Source of the DNA: Paratractidigestivibacter sp003150175
GTDB taxonomy: Bacteria > Actinomycetota > Coriobacteriia > Coriobacteriales > Atopobiaceae
NCBI RefSeq assembly: GCF_964283195.1
Contig: NZ_CAXYLH010000001.1
DNA: 64,000 nucleotides
Direction: 5' to 3' (one strand)
In this document: in pieces, positions 1 to 8,389 of the stretch
Numbering within the stretch: position 1 is the first letter of the stretch
Layout of the letters: the number at the start of each line of letters is the position of its first letter
Notes under the pieces: generated by a model
What the model saw: the letters and a program-made list of their open reading frames with translations, nothing else
Databases searched by the model: none
What the model was told of the DNA's origin: nothing
Program-made: the position numbers and the translations under genes

Positions 1-588
1 AGGGACCGCGGCCTGCGGGGGATGGCCGTGGTCACCTCCGACGCGCACGAGGGGCTCGTGGCGGCCCTCCACGACGTGTGGCCGGACGCCGCCTGGCAGA
101 GGTGCCAGGCCCACTTCTCCCGCAACGTCTCCGACGCCGCCCCGAAGCGCCTGAGGGCCGGCCTGCGGTCGGAGATGACCGAGATGTTCAACTGCCGCAC
201 GCTCGCGGAGGCGGAGGCGAGGCGCGACCGGATCCTCGCCGACTACGCCGAGGAGGCCCCGCAGGCGTGCGAGCGCCTCGACGCCGGCTTCGACGACGCG
301 ATGACCGCGATGCGCCTGCCGGAGCAGATGCGCAGGTGCGCGAGGACCTCGAACTACCTCGAGCGGCTCAACAAGGAGATCAAGCGCAGGTCCAACGTCG
401 TGGGCGTCTTCCCCAGCGACGGCTCGGCGGTCAGGCTCGTGGGCGCCCTGCTCATGGAGGAGAACGACCGGTGGGCCGCGATGTCCAAGGCCTACTACTC
501 GACCGGCGTGGCGGAGCTCGAGGGAAGGATGGCGGAGCTCGCCGGGATAGCCAGGGAGCAGGCGAGGCTCATGTCGGCCGCGGGCTAG
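1..588 (+). CDS. IS256-family (mutator) transposase, C-terminal part
   Basis: The open frame runs in from the window edge (first codons read RDRGLRG before an internal Met at 22), so this is the C-terminal half of a longer protein. VTSDAHEGL carries the second Asp of the DDE triad, and the block around NYLERLNKEIKRR carries the catalytic Glu and the basic helix typical of IS256/mutator transposases. The AHFSRNV and RRCARTSNYLERLNKEI motifs are hallmarks of this family. A TAG stop follows a normal C-terminus, so this end looks intact. Whether the element is active cannot be judged because the N-terminal half and left end lie outside the window. Confidence 0.9.
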   Translation, partial: RDRGLRGMAVVTSDAHEGLVAALHDVWPDAAWQRCQAHFSRNVSDAAPKRLRAGLRSEMTEMFNCRTLAEAEARRDRILADYAEEAPQACERLDAGFDDAMTAMRLPEQMRRCARTSNYLERLNKEIKRRSNVVGVFPSDGSAVRLVGALLMEENDRWAAMSKAYYSTGVAELEGRMAELAGIAREQARLMSAAG

Positions 589-640
589 CCGCGGCCGGCG
601 GCGGTTGCGAATTTACACACCGATTTGGACTTGACCTTCT
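1..640 (+). mobile_element. Right part of an IS256-family insertion sequence
   Basis: The transposase gene ends at 588. About 25 bases later comes AATTTACACACC (610-621), the sort of sequence often found in IS256-family terminal repeats. The right boundary is placed near 640 by this resemblance only. The left inverted repeat and target duplication are outside the window, so the exact end is not proven. Confidence 0.55.
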
Positions 641-644
641 TTGC

Positions 645-688
645 ACGGGAATCCGGGAGCGTCGGTACAGACACTCCCGGATTCCCGT
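645..688. terminator. Perfect 15-bp inverted repeat, terminator-like
   Basis: ACGGGAATCCGGGAG (645-659) and its exact reverse complement (674-688) flank a 14-base loop. There is no T-run on either strand, so it may be a Rho-independent-like stop for the transposase, a boundary structure, or a member of the repeat family that follows. Confidence 0.5.
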
Positions 689-694
689 GAGGGC

Positions 695-775
695 GTTACC
701 GACGGTCGGGGATTCCGGTGCAGGATTACCGACGGTCGGGGATTCCGGCACAGGGATTCCGACGCTCCGTGCTTT
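695..775. repeat. 30-nt period intergenic repeat, about three units
   Basis: TTACCGACGGTCGGGGATT starts at 696 and again at 726, and a degenerate third unit has its CGACG core at 760, so CGACG cores lie exactly 30 bases apart (700, 730, 760). The first two units are almost identical. With the hairpin at 645-688, this fills the 302-base interval before the MFS gene. I see no gene in the interval. Confidence 0.7.
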
Positions 776-890
776 TGGCGAGAAGCGCGGCAAGAAGGAC
801 GCCGCCCGTCGCGGCGCCGCCTCCGCTACCATTGGGTGGCTTTGATACTATTGCGGCCTCGCCGCGACCCGGACTCGAAAAAGGTGCCCC

Positions 891-2264
891 TTGACCTCGC
901 TTCTTCTTCCCGTGATCTACCTCACGTTCGTCTCGCTCGGGCTGCCGGACTCGCTGCTCGGGTCCGCCTGGCCCGTGATGTACCCCGAGCTCGGGGCGCC
1001 CGTGGCAGCACAGAGCGCGCTCAGCATGCTCATCAGCGCGTGCACCATCGTCTCGAGCCTGGCCACGGCAAAGCTCGTGCGGCGCTGGGGCACGGGCAGG
1101 CTCGTCGCGGCGTCCGTGGGCTTGACCGCAGCGGCGATCCTGGGCTTCTCGGCCTGCAGGGAGTTCTGGCAGCTCGTGCTCCTCACCCTCCCCTACGGGC
1201 TCGGCGCGGGCGCCATCGACTCCGCGCTGAACAACTACGTCGCTATCCATTACGGCCCGCGGCACATGAGCTGGCTGCACTGCTGCTGGGGCATCGGCAC
1301 GAGCGTCGGGCCCGTGGCCATGGGCTGGGCCCTCGCGGGGCCGCTCAGCTGGCACGGCGGGTATCTCGTCATCGGCGTCGCGCAGGCGACGATCACGGCG
1401 GCGCTCGTGGCGTCGCTGCCGCTGTGGAGAAGGACCGGCGCGGCGGTCGCGGACGGCGCGAAGATGGCCGAAAGCAGTGACGCGGCGGGCGCGGGCGCAG
1501 GCAACGAGGGATGCGTAAACGATGCGGCAGGCGCGAGCCGCGCGAACGGCGACGCGGCGGACTCGGGCTCGGGCTGCGCGGACAAGACCTGCGGCTCCAG
1601 CAGCAACGGCGACAACCCGGGCACGAGCCACGAGGGCGGCGAGGGCCAGGGCGGCTCGGCCGCCAAGCCTCTCTCCTACCCCGAGCTCCTGCGCCTTCCG
1701 GGCGCCGCCGCCGTCATCGGCTCGTTCGGGTGCTACTCCGCGCTGGAGTCGAGCATGGGCCTGTGGATCGCGAGCCACCTCGTGCTCGCCCGCGGCATCG
1801 GCGAGGCGCAGGCCGCGTCAATGGTCGCGCTGTTCTACCTGGGCATCACCTTCGGGCGCTTCGTCTCGGGCGTCGTCGCAAACCGCGTCGCGGGACGGAA
1901 CATGATCCGCGCCGGGCAGGTCGTCATCGCTTGTGGGTTGGTGCTTCTCGTCACATGCAAAAACGACGCTGCGGCGCTCTCGGCCGCGATTGCGCTCGTG
2001 GGCCTGGGCTGCGCGCCGATCTACCCGAGCATCGTCGCGCTCACGCCGTCGCGCTTCGGCGAGGCGGCGTCGCAAGGCATGGTCAGTCTCCAGATGGCCT
2101 GCGCATACGTGGGGTCGACCTTCTTCCCGCCGGTTTGCGCGCTCGTCGCGGGCGCCGGGGCGGCTGGGGCGCTGCCGTGGCTCTACGTCGCCGTGCTCGC
2201 TCTCATGGTCGCGCTCTCCGAGCTCGCGAACCGACGGACGGCGCGCATCTCCTCCCGAGGATGA
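891..2264 (+). CDS. MFS transporter (fucose permease-like)
   Basis: A 457-residue integral membrane protein of the major facilitator superfamily. Two hydrophobic halves of about six helices each are separated by a long hydrophilic Ala/Gly/Asp/Asn-rich insert (roughly residues 185-260), the usual central cytoplasmic loop, here enlarged. LVRRWGTGRL after helix 2 matches the MFS loop 2-3 signature. GLPDSLLGSAWPVMYPELG near the start is typical of the FHS/fucose permease group and its uncharacterised relatives. The start is TTG at 891, behind AAAAAGGTG; no better in-frame start lies upstream. Substrate unknown. It stands alone between the IS end and a decayed antiporter gene. Confidence 0.85.
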   Translation: MTSLLLPVIYLTFVSLGLPDSLLGSAWPVMYPELGAPVAAQSALSMLISACTIVSSLATAKLVRRWGTGRLVAASVGLTAAAILGFSACREFWQLVLLTLPYGLGAGAIDSALNNYVAIHYGPRHMSWLHCCWGIGTSVGPVAMGWALAGPLSWHGGYLVIGVAQATITAALVASLPLWRRTGAAVADGAKMAESSDAAGAGAGNEGCVNDAAGASRANGDAADSGSGCADKTCGSSSNGDNPGTSHEGGEGQGGSAAKPLSYPELLRLPGAAAVIGSFGCYSALESSMGLWIASHLVLARGIGEAQAASMVALFYLGITFGRFVSGVVANRVAGRNMIRAGQVVIACGLVLLVTCKNDAAALSAAIALVGLGCAPIYPSIVALTPSRFGEAASQGMVSLQMACAYVGSTFFPPVCALVAGAGAAGALPWLYVAVLALMVALSELANRRTARISSRG

Positions 2265-2375
2265 GGGTCGCACTTCAAAAAGACAAAAACGCAGGCTGCG
2301 AACATAAAGAGGCTCTACCAGGAGAAAGCGATCCCGTCTTTTCGCGGGGGTCACGTCTGCCCGCGGTCGCGAGCC

Positions 2376-2401
2376 GCGAGCCGTGAACGCGAGCCGTGAA
2401 C
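2376..2401. repeat. 13-bp tandem duplication
   Basis: GCGAGCCGTGAAC occurs twice head to tail (2376-2388, 2389-2401) in the 261-base interval after the MFS gene. It is a likely slippage product. I see nothing else in that interval. Confidence 0.6.
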
Positions 2402-2525
2402 GCGGGCGAAGGCCGCAGGACAGGTTGCGGTCGCGTCAAATCTCCGGGAGAAAGGGCGAGCACGCGACGGCCGCGGCCCATAGTGTGCTGAAAAGAAGCA
2501 CCGGGTCGATAGCGGAAGGGCCTCG

Positions 2526-3137
2526 ATGGTGGAGTCGGCGGTGCTCGGCGTGTTCTGCGCCGAGCTGATGGTTTGCGTGTTCACGGGTGTGCCGATCGTC
2601 GCGGCGCTGGTCGCGGGCCTCGCGCTGTTCATCGGCTACGGGCTATGGAGAGGCTGCCGCCTAAGGGAGCTCGCCTGCATGTGCGCCCGCGGGGTCGCGT
2701 CTGCTCGCGGCGTGCTCGAGTCGTTCGTGCTCATCGGCGCGCTCACGGCGCTGTGGCGCGCGTGCGGGACCGTCTCCGAGGTCGTGGTGCTGGCGGCTCC
2801 CCTCGTGCGGCCCGCCGTCGCCCCTCTCGCGGTCTTCTGCATGTGCTCGCTGATGTCGTTTTTGATCGGGACCTCGTTCGGGACGGCCGCGACGATGGGC
2901 GTGAGCATCGCGCTCGCCGCGCTCGTGTGCGCGGCCGCGCGCAGAATGTCCGCGGGCCAGATCGCCTCCGTGTGCGTGCTCGGCTTTACCCCCGCCGACC
3001 CCACCGTCGCCGAGCTGATGTCGGGCGGCGGGGTCGTCTCGATGGTCAACGTCTCGCTGGTGGTGTGCCTCTCGTCGAGCTTCTCGGGGCTGTTCGACGG
3101 GACCGGCCTGCTCGACGGCGTGCGCGGGATTGTCTAA
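2526..3137 (+). pseudogene. Remnant of an NhaC-type Na+/H+ antiporter
   Basis: The translated 203 residues are strongly hydrophobic. LESFVLIGALTALWRACGT and MSFLIGTSFGTAATMGVS resemble conserved helices of NhaC-family antiporters, which are usually about 450 residues long. The segment normally following GTSFGTA (with the conserved GDRCSP region) is missing: the frame passes directly to a late-looking helix (VVSMVNVSLVVCLSSSFSGLF) and stops. This looks like a gene that has lost large internal and terminal parts while staying in frame. Its last 92 bases overlap the 3' end of a methyltransferase gene on the other strand, consistent with a deletion junction. A short functional membrane protein cannot be excluded. 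Confidence 0.6.
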
Positions 3138-3747
3138 GCATACGTTTCCACCACGCCATGTCGTGCATGTACTCGAGCTGTTCGGGCGTCCACGAGGCCA
3201 GCAAGCACGACGGCAGGTCATCGTGGCAGTCATGCACCATACCGGGGATGCTGAGGTGGAGCTCGCTGCCCGTCCGCACGTACGGCAAGAGGCGCTCGTC
3301 GAGGTAGCGCGAGTCGCGCCCGTAATAGTTGTACGAGTCGATGCTCACCACGGCATCGAAGAACCCCGCGCAAAAAGGCAGCCCGCGGGAGGCGTCGGCC
3401 TTCACGGGATGGATCGAAGACACGGGGATTCCGAGCGAATCGAAGAACGCGCGGTTCTCGGCAGGGTCACTCCACAGGTCGACGGCGTACACGTCGAGGC
3501 CGTACTCGCGGGCAAGAAGCGCGCTCGTAATCCCGGTTCCACTGCCTAGGTCGCAGACGCGGCTGCCATGGGGCAGGTCGGAGCCGGTTAGCAGCTCTTC
3601 GCAGAGCTTGAGCGGGTTGGGACCCATAATCTTCTCGCGGACGAGGGAGACGGGGAAGGTCGCGGTTTTGGGGAAGCGGGTGGGGCTGGAACTCGGACAA
3701 GAGCCATATCCAAGGTTGACGCTAGGGTAGGAATCAGCGTTCGTCAT
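3046..3747 (-). CDS. SAM-dependent methyltransferase, probably 3'-truncated
   Basis: A class I methyltransferase: VCDLGSGTGITSALLAREYG is the SAM-binding motif I, AVDLW motif II, and FDAVVSIDSYNYYG the motif IV region. The start is placed at ATG 3747 (MTNADSYPSV) because AGGAAGAG lies at the right distance; a further upstream Met (3786) lacks this. Up to WTPEQLEYMHDMAWWKR the sequence is a normal globular protein. The last about 30 residues become an Arg/Ser/Pro-rich run of the kind seen when a frame reads antisense through GC-rich coding DNA, and they lie opposite the NhaC remnant. I infer the native C-terminus has been lost. Confidence 0.75.
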   Translation of the reverse strand: MTNADSYPSVNLGYGSCPSSSPTRFPKTATFPVSLVREKIMGPNPLKLCEELLTGSDLPHGSRVCDLGSGTGITSALLAREYGLDVYAVDLWSDPAENRAFFDSLGIPVSSIHPVKADASRGLPFCAGFFDAVVSIDSYNYYGRDSRYLDERLLPYVRTGSELHLSIPGMVHDCHDDLPSCLLASWTPEQLEYMHDMAWWKRMLRQSRARRRAGRSRRTAPRSSTRGTPPARR

Positions 3748-4131
3748 TGTGCTGTTCTTCTCTTCCTGATTTAGGGTTTGATACAAAGAAATCAGGAGGA
3801 ACGGCGATTATGGGCATAAAATCGGCACACAAGGGCTTGCCGCGCGTGCGGCCACGTCGAGCTATGCGGTTAGCCGTTCCCTAAAGAACAATGACCAAAA
3901 AGACATCCCCTTGATGCTTCTTGCGAATGTTGGGGCCAGTGTAGCATTCCTCGCGAGCGGTCTGTGAGCGATTGGGGGCTTCGGGAAATCGCACGTCGAG
4001 AAGAGGCGGCTTGCCAGTGGCGAAGCTGCATGCCGACAGAACCGCGAACCGAGGCAACGCTGTTTGCCGGCGACGAAGCTACTTGTCAGCAGAACTGCGC
4101 GCCGGGGCAAGGCGGCCTCCCGGCGGCGAAG
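3748..4131. repeat. Intergenic region with about 50-nt degenerate tandem repeat
   Basis: The segment GCGAAGCTRCWTG recurs at roughly 4020, 4074 and 4127, each copy followed by a CAGAAC-GCG-CCG-GGCAA-like stretch in the first two copies. The third copy is the end of the DUF389 gene itself (CTACTTGTCGAC holds its stop codon), so the 3' end of that gene seems to have been duplicated outward two more times with decay. The rest of the interval (3790-3980) is unusually AT-rich for this window and carries no convincing gene. Confidence 0.5.
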
Positions 4132-5238
4132 CTACTTGTCGACGATGAAGTCGACGCGGTCGAGGCCGGGGACGTTCAAGCGGATGAGGTTCTCGGCCGT
4201 TTGCCTCGAGCGGTCGTCAAGCTCGTTTTTGCAGGTCACGCGGGCAACGACCTGGCGCGTCGCGGCCCCTCTTGCCGCGCCGTCAGAAGCTGCGCCATCC
4301 CCCGTCGCGCCGTCCGCGGAGACCTCGACGTCGACCGAGTACCGCTCGAAGCCGGGCAGGGCAGCGGCGAGCTCGCGCGTCGTCTCGGCGACGCCGTAGC
4401 CATCCTCGACCCCGCCCGCCGCCGTGTCGATGGAGCCGGCCGTGAGCAGCACGCACGGGATGGCAAAGACGATTGTTCCCAGCACCACGCGCCGGCGGAC
4501 CTTGCGGGAGAGCTCGCTCGCAATCGCGGCTTCTTCCCTGGTCTCGACGCCGTCGCCGTCGAGGTCGCGCTTGAGCGGCACGCGCAGCAGGAGCAGCACC
4601 GCCTCCGTCGCCAGCGCGATGAACACAACGTTGATCCCGAACTCGTAGAGCGCCGAGAGGAACAGCGAGAGGCTCCCCGCGGCGATGCCGTAGCCGGCGG
4701 CGCACAGCGGCGGCATGAGCGCGGTCGCCACCGCGACGCCCGAGATCAGCGTCGCGGGCTCTTGCTCGCGCGACATCCCGAGACCTCCCGCGAAGCCGCC
4801 CGCGAGCGCGAGCGCGAGGTCCCAGACCGTCGGAGTTGAGTTGTCCACGAGCGCCGGGGTCGTGGACGCGATGGGCGAGATCTTGAAGTAAATCGTGGAC
4901 GTCACCAGGCAAAACGCCATCTGGAGCGCGAGCCCCGCGATGGCCTCGGCCGTGATGCCGCGGTCGAGCGTAGCGACGCCGTACGAGATCGCGAGCACCG
5001 ACCCCATGAGCGGGCAAATGAGCATGGCGCCGACGATGGCGATGTCGGAGTCCGTGTCGAGCCCGATGCAGGCGATGAGCATGGCGACGATGAGGATGCA
5101 CAGGTGCGTCCCGGTGAGCCGCGCCCCGTTGACGAAGCGCCGATGGATCACGCGGTAGGGCGCGCGGCCCTCGCGGATGTTGAACGCGCGGTGAAGGAAC
5201 TTCTTTGTGCGGAACGCGAGCTGCTGGATTCTGTTCAT
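4132..5238 (-). CDS. DUF389 integral membrane protein
   Basis: A 368-residue protein with several predicted helices in the first two thirds (THLCILIVAMLIACIGL, IVGAMLICPLMGSVLAISYG, FGINVVFIALATEAVLLLL) followed by a soluble tail. The motif DSDIAIVGAMLICPLMGS and the later SGVAVATALMPPLCAAGYG are the signatures of the DUF389/TIGR00341 family, whose function is unknown. DLDGDGVETREE between helices resembles an EF-hand-like calcium loop, which is suggestive only. Start ATG 5238 is chosen over an upstream ATG at 5391 because family homology begins there and GAGGCG precedes it. It lies downstream of ureD on the same strand, but no link to urease is known. Confidence 0.85.
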   Translation of the reverse strand: MNRIQQLAFRTKKFLHRAFNIREGRAPYRVIHRRFVNGARLTGTHLCILIVAMLIACIGLDTDSDIAIVGAMLICPLMGSVLAISYGVATLDRGITAEAIAGLALQMAFCLVTSTIYFKISPIASTTPALVDNSTPTVWDLALALAGGFAGGLGMSREQEPATLISGVAVATALMPPLCAAGYGIAAGSLSLFLSALYEFGINVVFIALATEAVLLLLRVPLKRDLDGDGVETREEAAIASELSRKVRRRVVLGTIVFAIPCVLLTAGSIDTAAGGVEDGYGVAETTRELAAALPGFERYSVDVEVSADGATGDGAASDGAARGAATRQVVARVTCKNELDDRSRQTAENLIRLNVPGLDRVDFIVDK

Positions 5239-5289
5239 GGGCGCCTCGATGTGTGCAGAGGCCTTCGGGCCTGCTAAGTGCACTTGTAC

Positions 5290-5305
5290 CCAATGACTGT
5301 CACCC
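5290..5305. repeat. AATGACTGTCACCC repeat, contains ureD stop
   Basis: CCAATGACTGTCACCC matches the repeat pair at 58489 and 58549. Read on the minus strand, its TGA (complement of TCA at 5300-5302) is the stop codon of ureD. Confidence 0.6.
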
Positions 5306-6301
5306 AGCGTTGGCGAGGAGGGCACGCACGCGCGAGAGAACGTCGGAGACGCGCTGGGCGCGGTGGCCGAGGAGGCGGACGCAGACGTCACCCGACGAAA
5401 GGCGCGTGATGCCGCCGCTGATGGCCTCGCTGCCCTCGGCGGCGCCCACGGGCGAGCCCGCCGCGGCGCCGATGACGCCCGTCTCGTCGCGCAGGTAGTC
5501 GCGGGCGCGCGTGAAGGCGCCCTCCCCCACCTCGCAGTTGACGAGCACGAGGTTCCCCAGGTGAGAGAAGCCCTCGTAGAGCCCCATCCCCTCCATCGGC
5601 ATGGTCGCCGGGTCGTACACGACGTTGTCCAGGTAGACCGGACGGCCCGCGACGTTCACGCGGACGCGGTTCTTGAACGAGCGGTACCCGAACCTCTCGC
5701 CGCGCGCGACGCGCCCGCACGAGAGCACCTCCTCGAACACGAGCCGCGCCCCCGGCCCCTCGAGCTCGGCCACGCAGTCCGCCGCGTACTCGGAGTCCGC
5801 GAAGGGGATCATCGGCTGCGGGGCGTAATCGAGGTAGGCGCCCTCCGCGACGGCCAGACGGGTCGAGCGAGAAGCGCTCTTGCCCGCCTCCATGCGGTGG
5901 ATCTTCTCGAAGGCCTGGTTGGTCACGCGAAGCGCCGCACCCACGCCGACGCGCACGTCGATGGACTGCGCGTCGCCGGCCATGATGCCCGCGGACGCGG
6001 ACATGACCATGACCTCGGCGGCCTTCTGCGCGAGGCCGGGCACGCCGGCCGCGCCGCACAGGCTCGCCGCGGGTACCTCGAAGGGATGCATGACCTTGAA
6101 CGGCATCGTCGCCGCGGCCTCGGTAAGGACCGTGCGCCCGCCGCGCTCGCAGGCAACGAGCCGCAGCTCGGAAACGCGGCCGAACTTATTGCCCGCGCTG
6201 GGGCCCGCCGCGCTGGCGCCCGCCGCGCCCGCCGTCACGCCGACCGTGCCCGCGCCGTCGCCCGACGCCACCCCGGCCATGGCACCCGCGACCTTGCTCA
6301 C
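5300..6301 (-). CDS. ureD: Urease accessory protein UreD (UreH)
   Basis: UreD is part of the UreD-UreF-UreG complex that docks on apo-urease and guides nickel and carbonate delivery in the cytoplasm. Family hallmarks are visible: the central block LRVTNQAFEKIHRM, YLDYAPQPMIPFADSEY and RFGYRSFKNRVRV. The first about 45 residues are Ala/Gly-rich with no family match. GTG 6301 is taken as start because it overlaps the ureG stop as GTGA, the usual coupling in this operon; a longer frame opens at 6337. It is the last gene of ureABCEFGD, and its stop codon lies inside a dispersed repeat. Confidence 0.92.
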   Translation of the reverse strand: MSKVAGAMAGVASGDGAGTVGVTAGAAGASAAGPSAGNKFGRVSELRLVACERGGRTVLTEAAATMPFKVMHPFEVPAASLCGAAGVPGLAQKAAEVMVMSASAGIMAGDAQSIDVRVGVGAALRVTNQAFEKIHRMEAGKSASRSTRLAVAEGAYLDYAPQPMIPFADSEYAADCVAELEGPGARLVFEEVLSCGRVARGERFGYRSFKNRVRVNVAGRPVYLDNVVYDPATMPMEGMGLYEGFSHLGNLVLVNCEVGEGAFTRARDYLRDETGVIGAAAGSPVGAAEGSEAISGGITRLSSGDVCVRLLGHRAQRVSDVLSRVRALLANAG

Positions 6302-6909
6302 GCCAGGTCCTCGAGAAGCACGTTCTTCTTTATCCACGCGACGACCTCGTCGACCCCGTCGTCGTCCCGGATGTCGGTGAAGACGAACGGCCGCTCGCCG
6401 CGCATGCGCCGGGAGTCGCGGTCCATGACCTCGAGCGAGGCGCCGACGTGGGGTGCGAGGTCGATCTTGTTGATCACAAGCAGGTCGGAGCGCATGATGC
6501 CCGGGCCGCCCTTGCGCGGGATCTTGTCGCCCTCGGACACGTCGATGACGAAGATCGTCGCGTCGGCGAGCTCCGGCGAGAAGGTCGCCGAGAGGTTGTC
6601 GCCGCCGGACTCCACGAACATGATCTGGATGTCGGGGTGCGCCTCGACCATGGCCTCGACGGCCTCGAGGTTCATGCTCGCGTCCTCGCGGATGGCGGTG
6701 TGGGGGCAGCCGCCCGTCTCGACGCCGACGATGCGGTCGGCCGGCAGCACCGAGTTGGCGGTGAGGAACTCGGCGTCCTCCTTGGTGTAGATGTCGTTCG
6801 TGACGACGCCCATGGAGTACTCACCCGCCATCTTGCGGCTCAAGGCCTCGATGAGGGCGGTCTTGCCGGAGCCCACGGGCCCGGCGACTCCGATGCGTAC
6901 ATAGGACAT
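6298..6909 (-). CDS. ureG: Urease accessory GTPase UreG
   Basis: A 203-residue SIMIBI-class GTPase that powers nickel insertion into urease. The P-loop GPVGSGKTAL starts near residue 9. VTNDIYTKEDAEFL, the nickel-binding CPH within GCPHTAIREDASMN, ESGGDNLSATFSPELAD and the guanine-specifying NKID are all present. ATG 6909 follows a good AAGGAG. Length and motifs are normal. It sits 68 bases after ureF and overlaps ureD by 4. Confidence 0.97.
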   Translation of the reverse strand: MSYVRIGVAGPVGSGKTALIEALSRKMAGEYSMGVVTNDIYTKEDAEFLTANSVLPADRIVGVETGGCPHTAIREDASMNLEAVEAMVEAHPDIQIMFVESGGDNLSATFSPELADATIFVIDVSEGDKIPRKGGPGIMRSDLLVINKIDLAPHVGASLEVMDRDSRRMRGERPFVFTDIRDDDGVDEVVAWIKKNVLLEDLA

Positions 6910-6977
6910 GGAACTTCTCCTTACTCGCTGGCAGGCTGCGGGCCCGCGCAGGGCCATCCAGCCGCGGCCTGCCCGCG

Positions 6978-7685
6978 TCAGCTCATGTACAGACGCGAGT
7001 ACAGCGTCTCGTGCTCGATGCAGCGGGTGTCGAACCCGGGCATCGAGAGCCCGAGCATCCCCTCGTCGGCGGAAAGCGCGCGCTCGACCGCCTCGACCTG
7101 GAGCGGCGCCGAGGCAAAGAGGATCTCCTGCCCCGCGGTCTGGCTCAGGGGGACCGTCTTCACGCAGTTCACGACCATGGCGGACACCTGCGCGTACAGG
7201 TAGCGGCGCAGCAGCTCGCAAAGCCCGATCCCCGCGAGCGCCGCCCAGACGCCGTAGGCCGCGTTGACCATGTGCCGCCCGCGCTCGGCGGCCGTTCTCC
7301 CGGAGTACGCGGCGAACGCCGTCGCCGCCTCCCCCGCCAAGAAGCCCTCGGCCGTCTTGCAGAAGCGGGCCGCCATCCTGCGCGAGGCGGTCCGGGTCTC
7401 GTCCGGGACCTTAGCCGCCGCCATCACTGCCTCGAGGTCGGCGACGCGCGCCCAGTCGCCCGCGGCAGCCGCCTCGTGCGCCAGTCTCATGCCGAGCAGC
7501 TCGGTGTAGGTCAGCGGGTAGCGGATCTGCTGGCCCACGTACTCGCGCGCGGTCGCCTCGTCGCGGACGATGCCCAGCTGGATGTAGGTCTCCAGCCCGA
7601 AGGAGTGCGAGTAGGCACCGATGGGGAACACCGAGTCGCACACCTGCATGAGCATGAGCTCGCGCGCGGCGGCCTCACTCGCCAT
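6978..7685 (-). CDS. ureF: Urease accessory protein UreF
   Basis: A 235-residue helical protein that acts with UreD and UreG and is thought to couple GTP hydrolysis to nickel transfer. LMLMQVCDSVFPIGAYSHSFGLE matches the conserved UreF N-terminus, and RMAARFCKT and the central Ala-rich helices fit the family. ATG 7685 (MASEAAARELML) is preferred to a longer frame from 7784, whose extra residues are antisense of the UreE His-rich tail. It overlaps ureE by 11 bases, indicating translational coupling. Confidence 0.93.
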   Translation of the reverse strand: MASEAAARELMLMQVCDSVFPIGAYSHSFGLETYIQLGIVRDEATAREYVGQQIRYPLTYTELLGMRLAHEAAAAGDWARVADLEAVMAAAKVPDETRTASRRMAARFCKTAEGFLAGEAATAFAAYSGRTAAERGRHMVNAAYGVWAALAGIGLCELLRRYLYAQVSAMVVNCVKTVPLSQTAGQEILFASAPLQVEAVERALSADEGMLGLSMPGFDTRCIEHETLYSRLYMS

Positions 7686-8379
7686 GGTGGTCGTGCCCGT
7701 GGCAGCAGCCATGGGAAGAAGGGCCGTGGTCGTGATCGTGGCAGCGGCCGTGCGAGAGAGCGGCGGCCCCGGCCTCGCTGCCATGGTCGTGGCCGTGCCC
7801 GCCCTCGCCGTGGTGGTGCCCCTCGCCGTGCGGGTGGTGGTGCCCGCTCGCCGAGACGCGCCGCGCCGGGTCGAGCACGCGCTCGGCGACGGTCAGCTCG
7901 ACGGCGTGCGCGCCGGAGAGCAGCCGCTCGAGCGGCTCGGAGTACTCGCAGAGCACCTGGTAGGCGCCCTCGCCGTAAAAGAGCGGCGTGTGGGTGTTGC
8001 CCACCTCCCAGCCGACCTTGGCGAGCATGAAGGGATGGTCCTCGGCGACGTCGACGACCAGGCACTTCGTGGGCAAGAGGCGCACCGCGACGACGGTCTT
8101 CTTACCGCCTGCTCCGGCGCCTGCGACCGCGGCGCGGCCGTCTGCGCCGCAGCCGCCCTCGCCCTCCACGACCCCGAGCACGTCGCCGTCGGAGAGCCCG
8201 CGCGAGAGCACCCAGTCGCCCAGGCGGATGCCGACCTCGCGGCCCTGCTCGCTCGTTTTTCTGTGCAGCTTCTTGAACGCCTCGTGCCAGTCGATGTCGA
8301 CGTGGTCGACATCGAAATCCCCCAGGCCAGCGGCGAACCCGTGATCGCCCAGGTTGCCCAAAACCTCGCAGCAGAGCAT
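7675..8379 (-). CDS. ureE: Urease accessory nickel chaperone UreE with long His-rich tail
   Basis: UreE carries Ni2+ to the UreD-F-G complex. The N-terminal peptide-binding-like domain and the C-terminal metal domain (residues about 100-170, with GNTHTPLFYGEGAYQVL) are recognisable. The last about 60 residues are a His/Gly/Asp-rich tail (HHHPHGEGHHHGEGGHGHDHG, then more HDHDH and HGHDHHGE), with Cys pairs in HGRCHDHDH and HGCCHGHD. His tails bind several nickel ions in other UreE proteins. At 234 residues it is longer than the usual 150-170, owing to this tail and a Gly-rich linker near residues 75-95. Confidence 0.92.
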   Translation of the reverse strand: MLCCEVLGNLGDHGFAAGLGDFDVDHVDIDWHEAFKKLHRKTSEQGREVGIRLGDWVLSRGLSDGDVLGVVEGEGGCGADGRAAVAGAGAGGKKTVVAVRLLPTKCLVVDVAEDHPFMLAKVGWEVGNTHTPLFYGEGAYQVLCEYSEPLERLLSGAHAVELTVAERVLDPARRVSASGHHHPHGEGHHHGEGGHGHDHGSEAGAAALSHGRCHDHDHGPSSHGCCHGHDHHGE

Positions 8380-8389
8380 CGGCGTCCTC

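Noticed and set aside
2275..2632. Short frames between the MFS and NhaC-like genes
   Set aside because: No ribosome site, no homology, and sequence made of the local tandem repeat.
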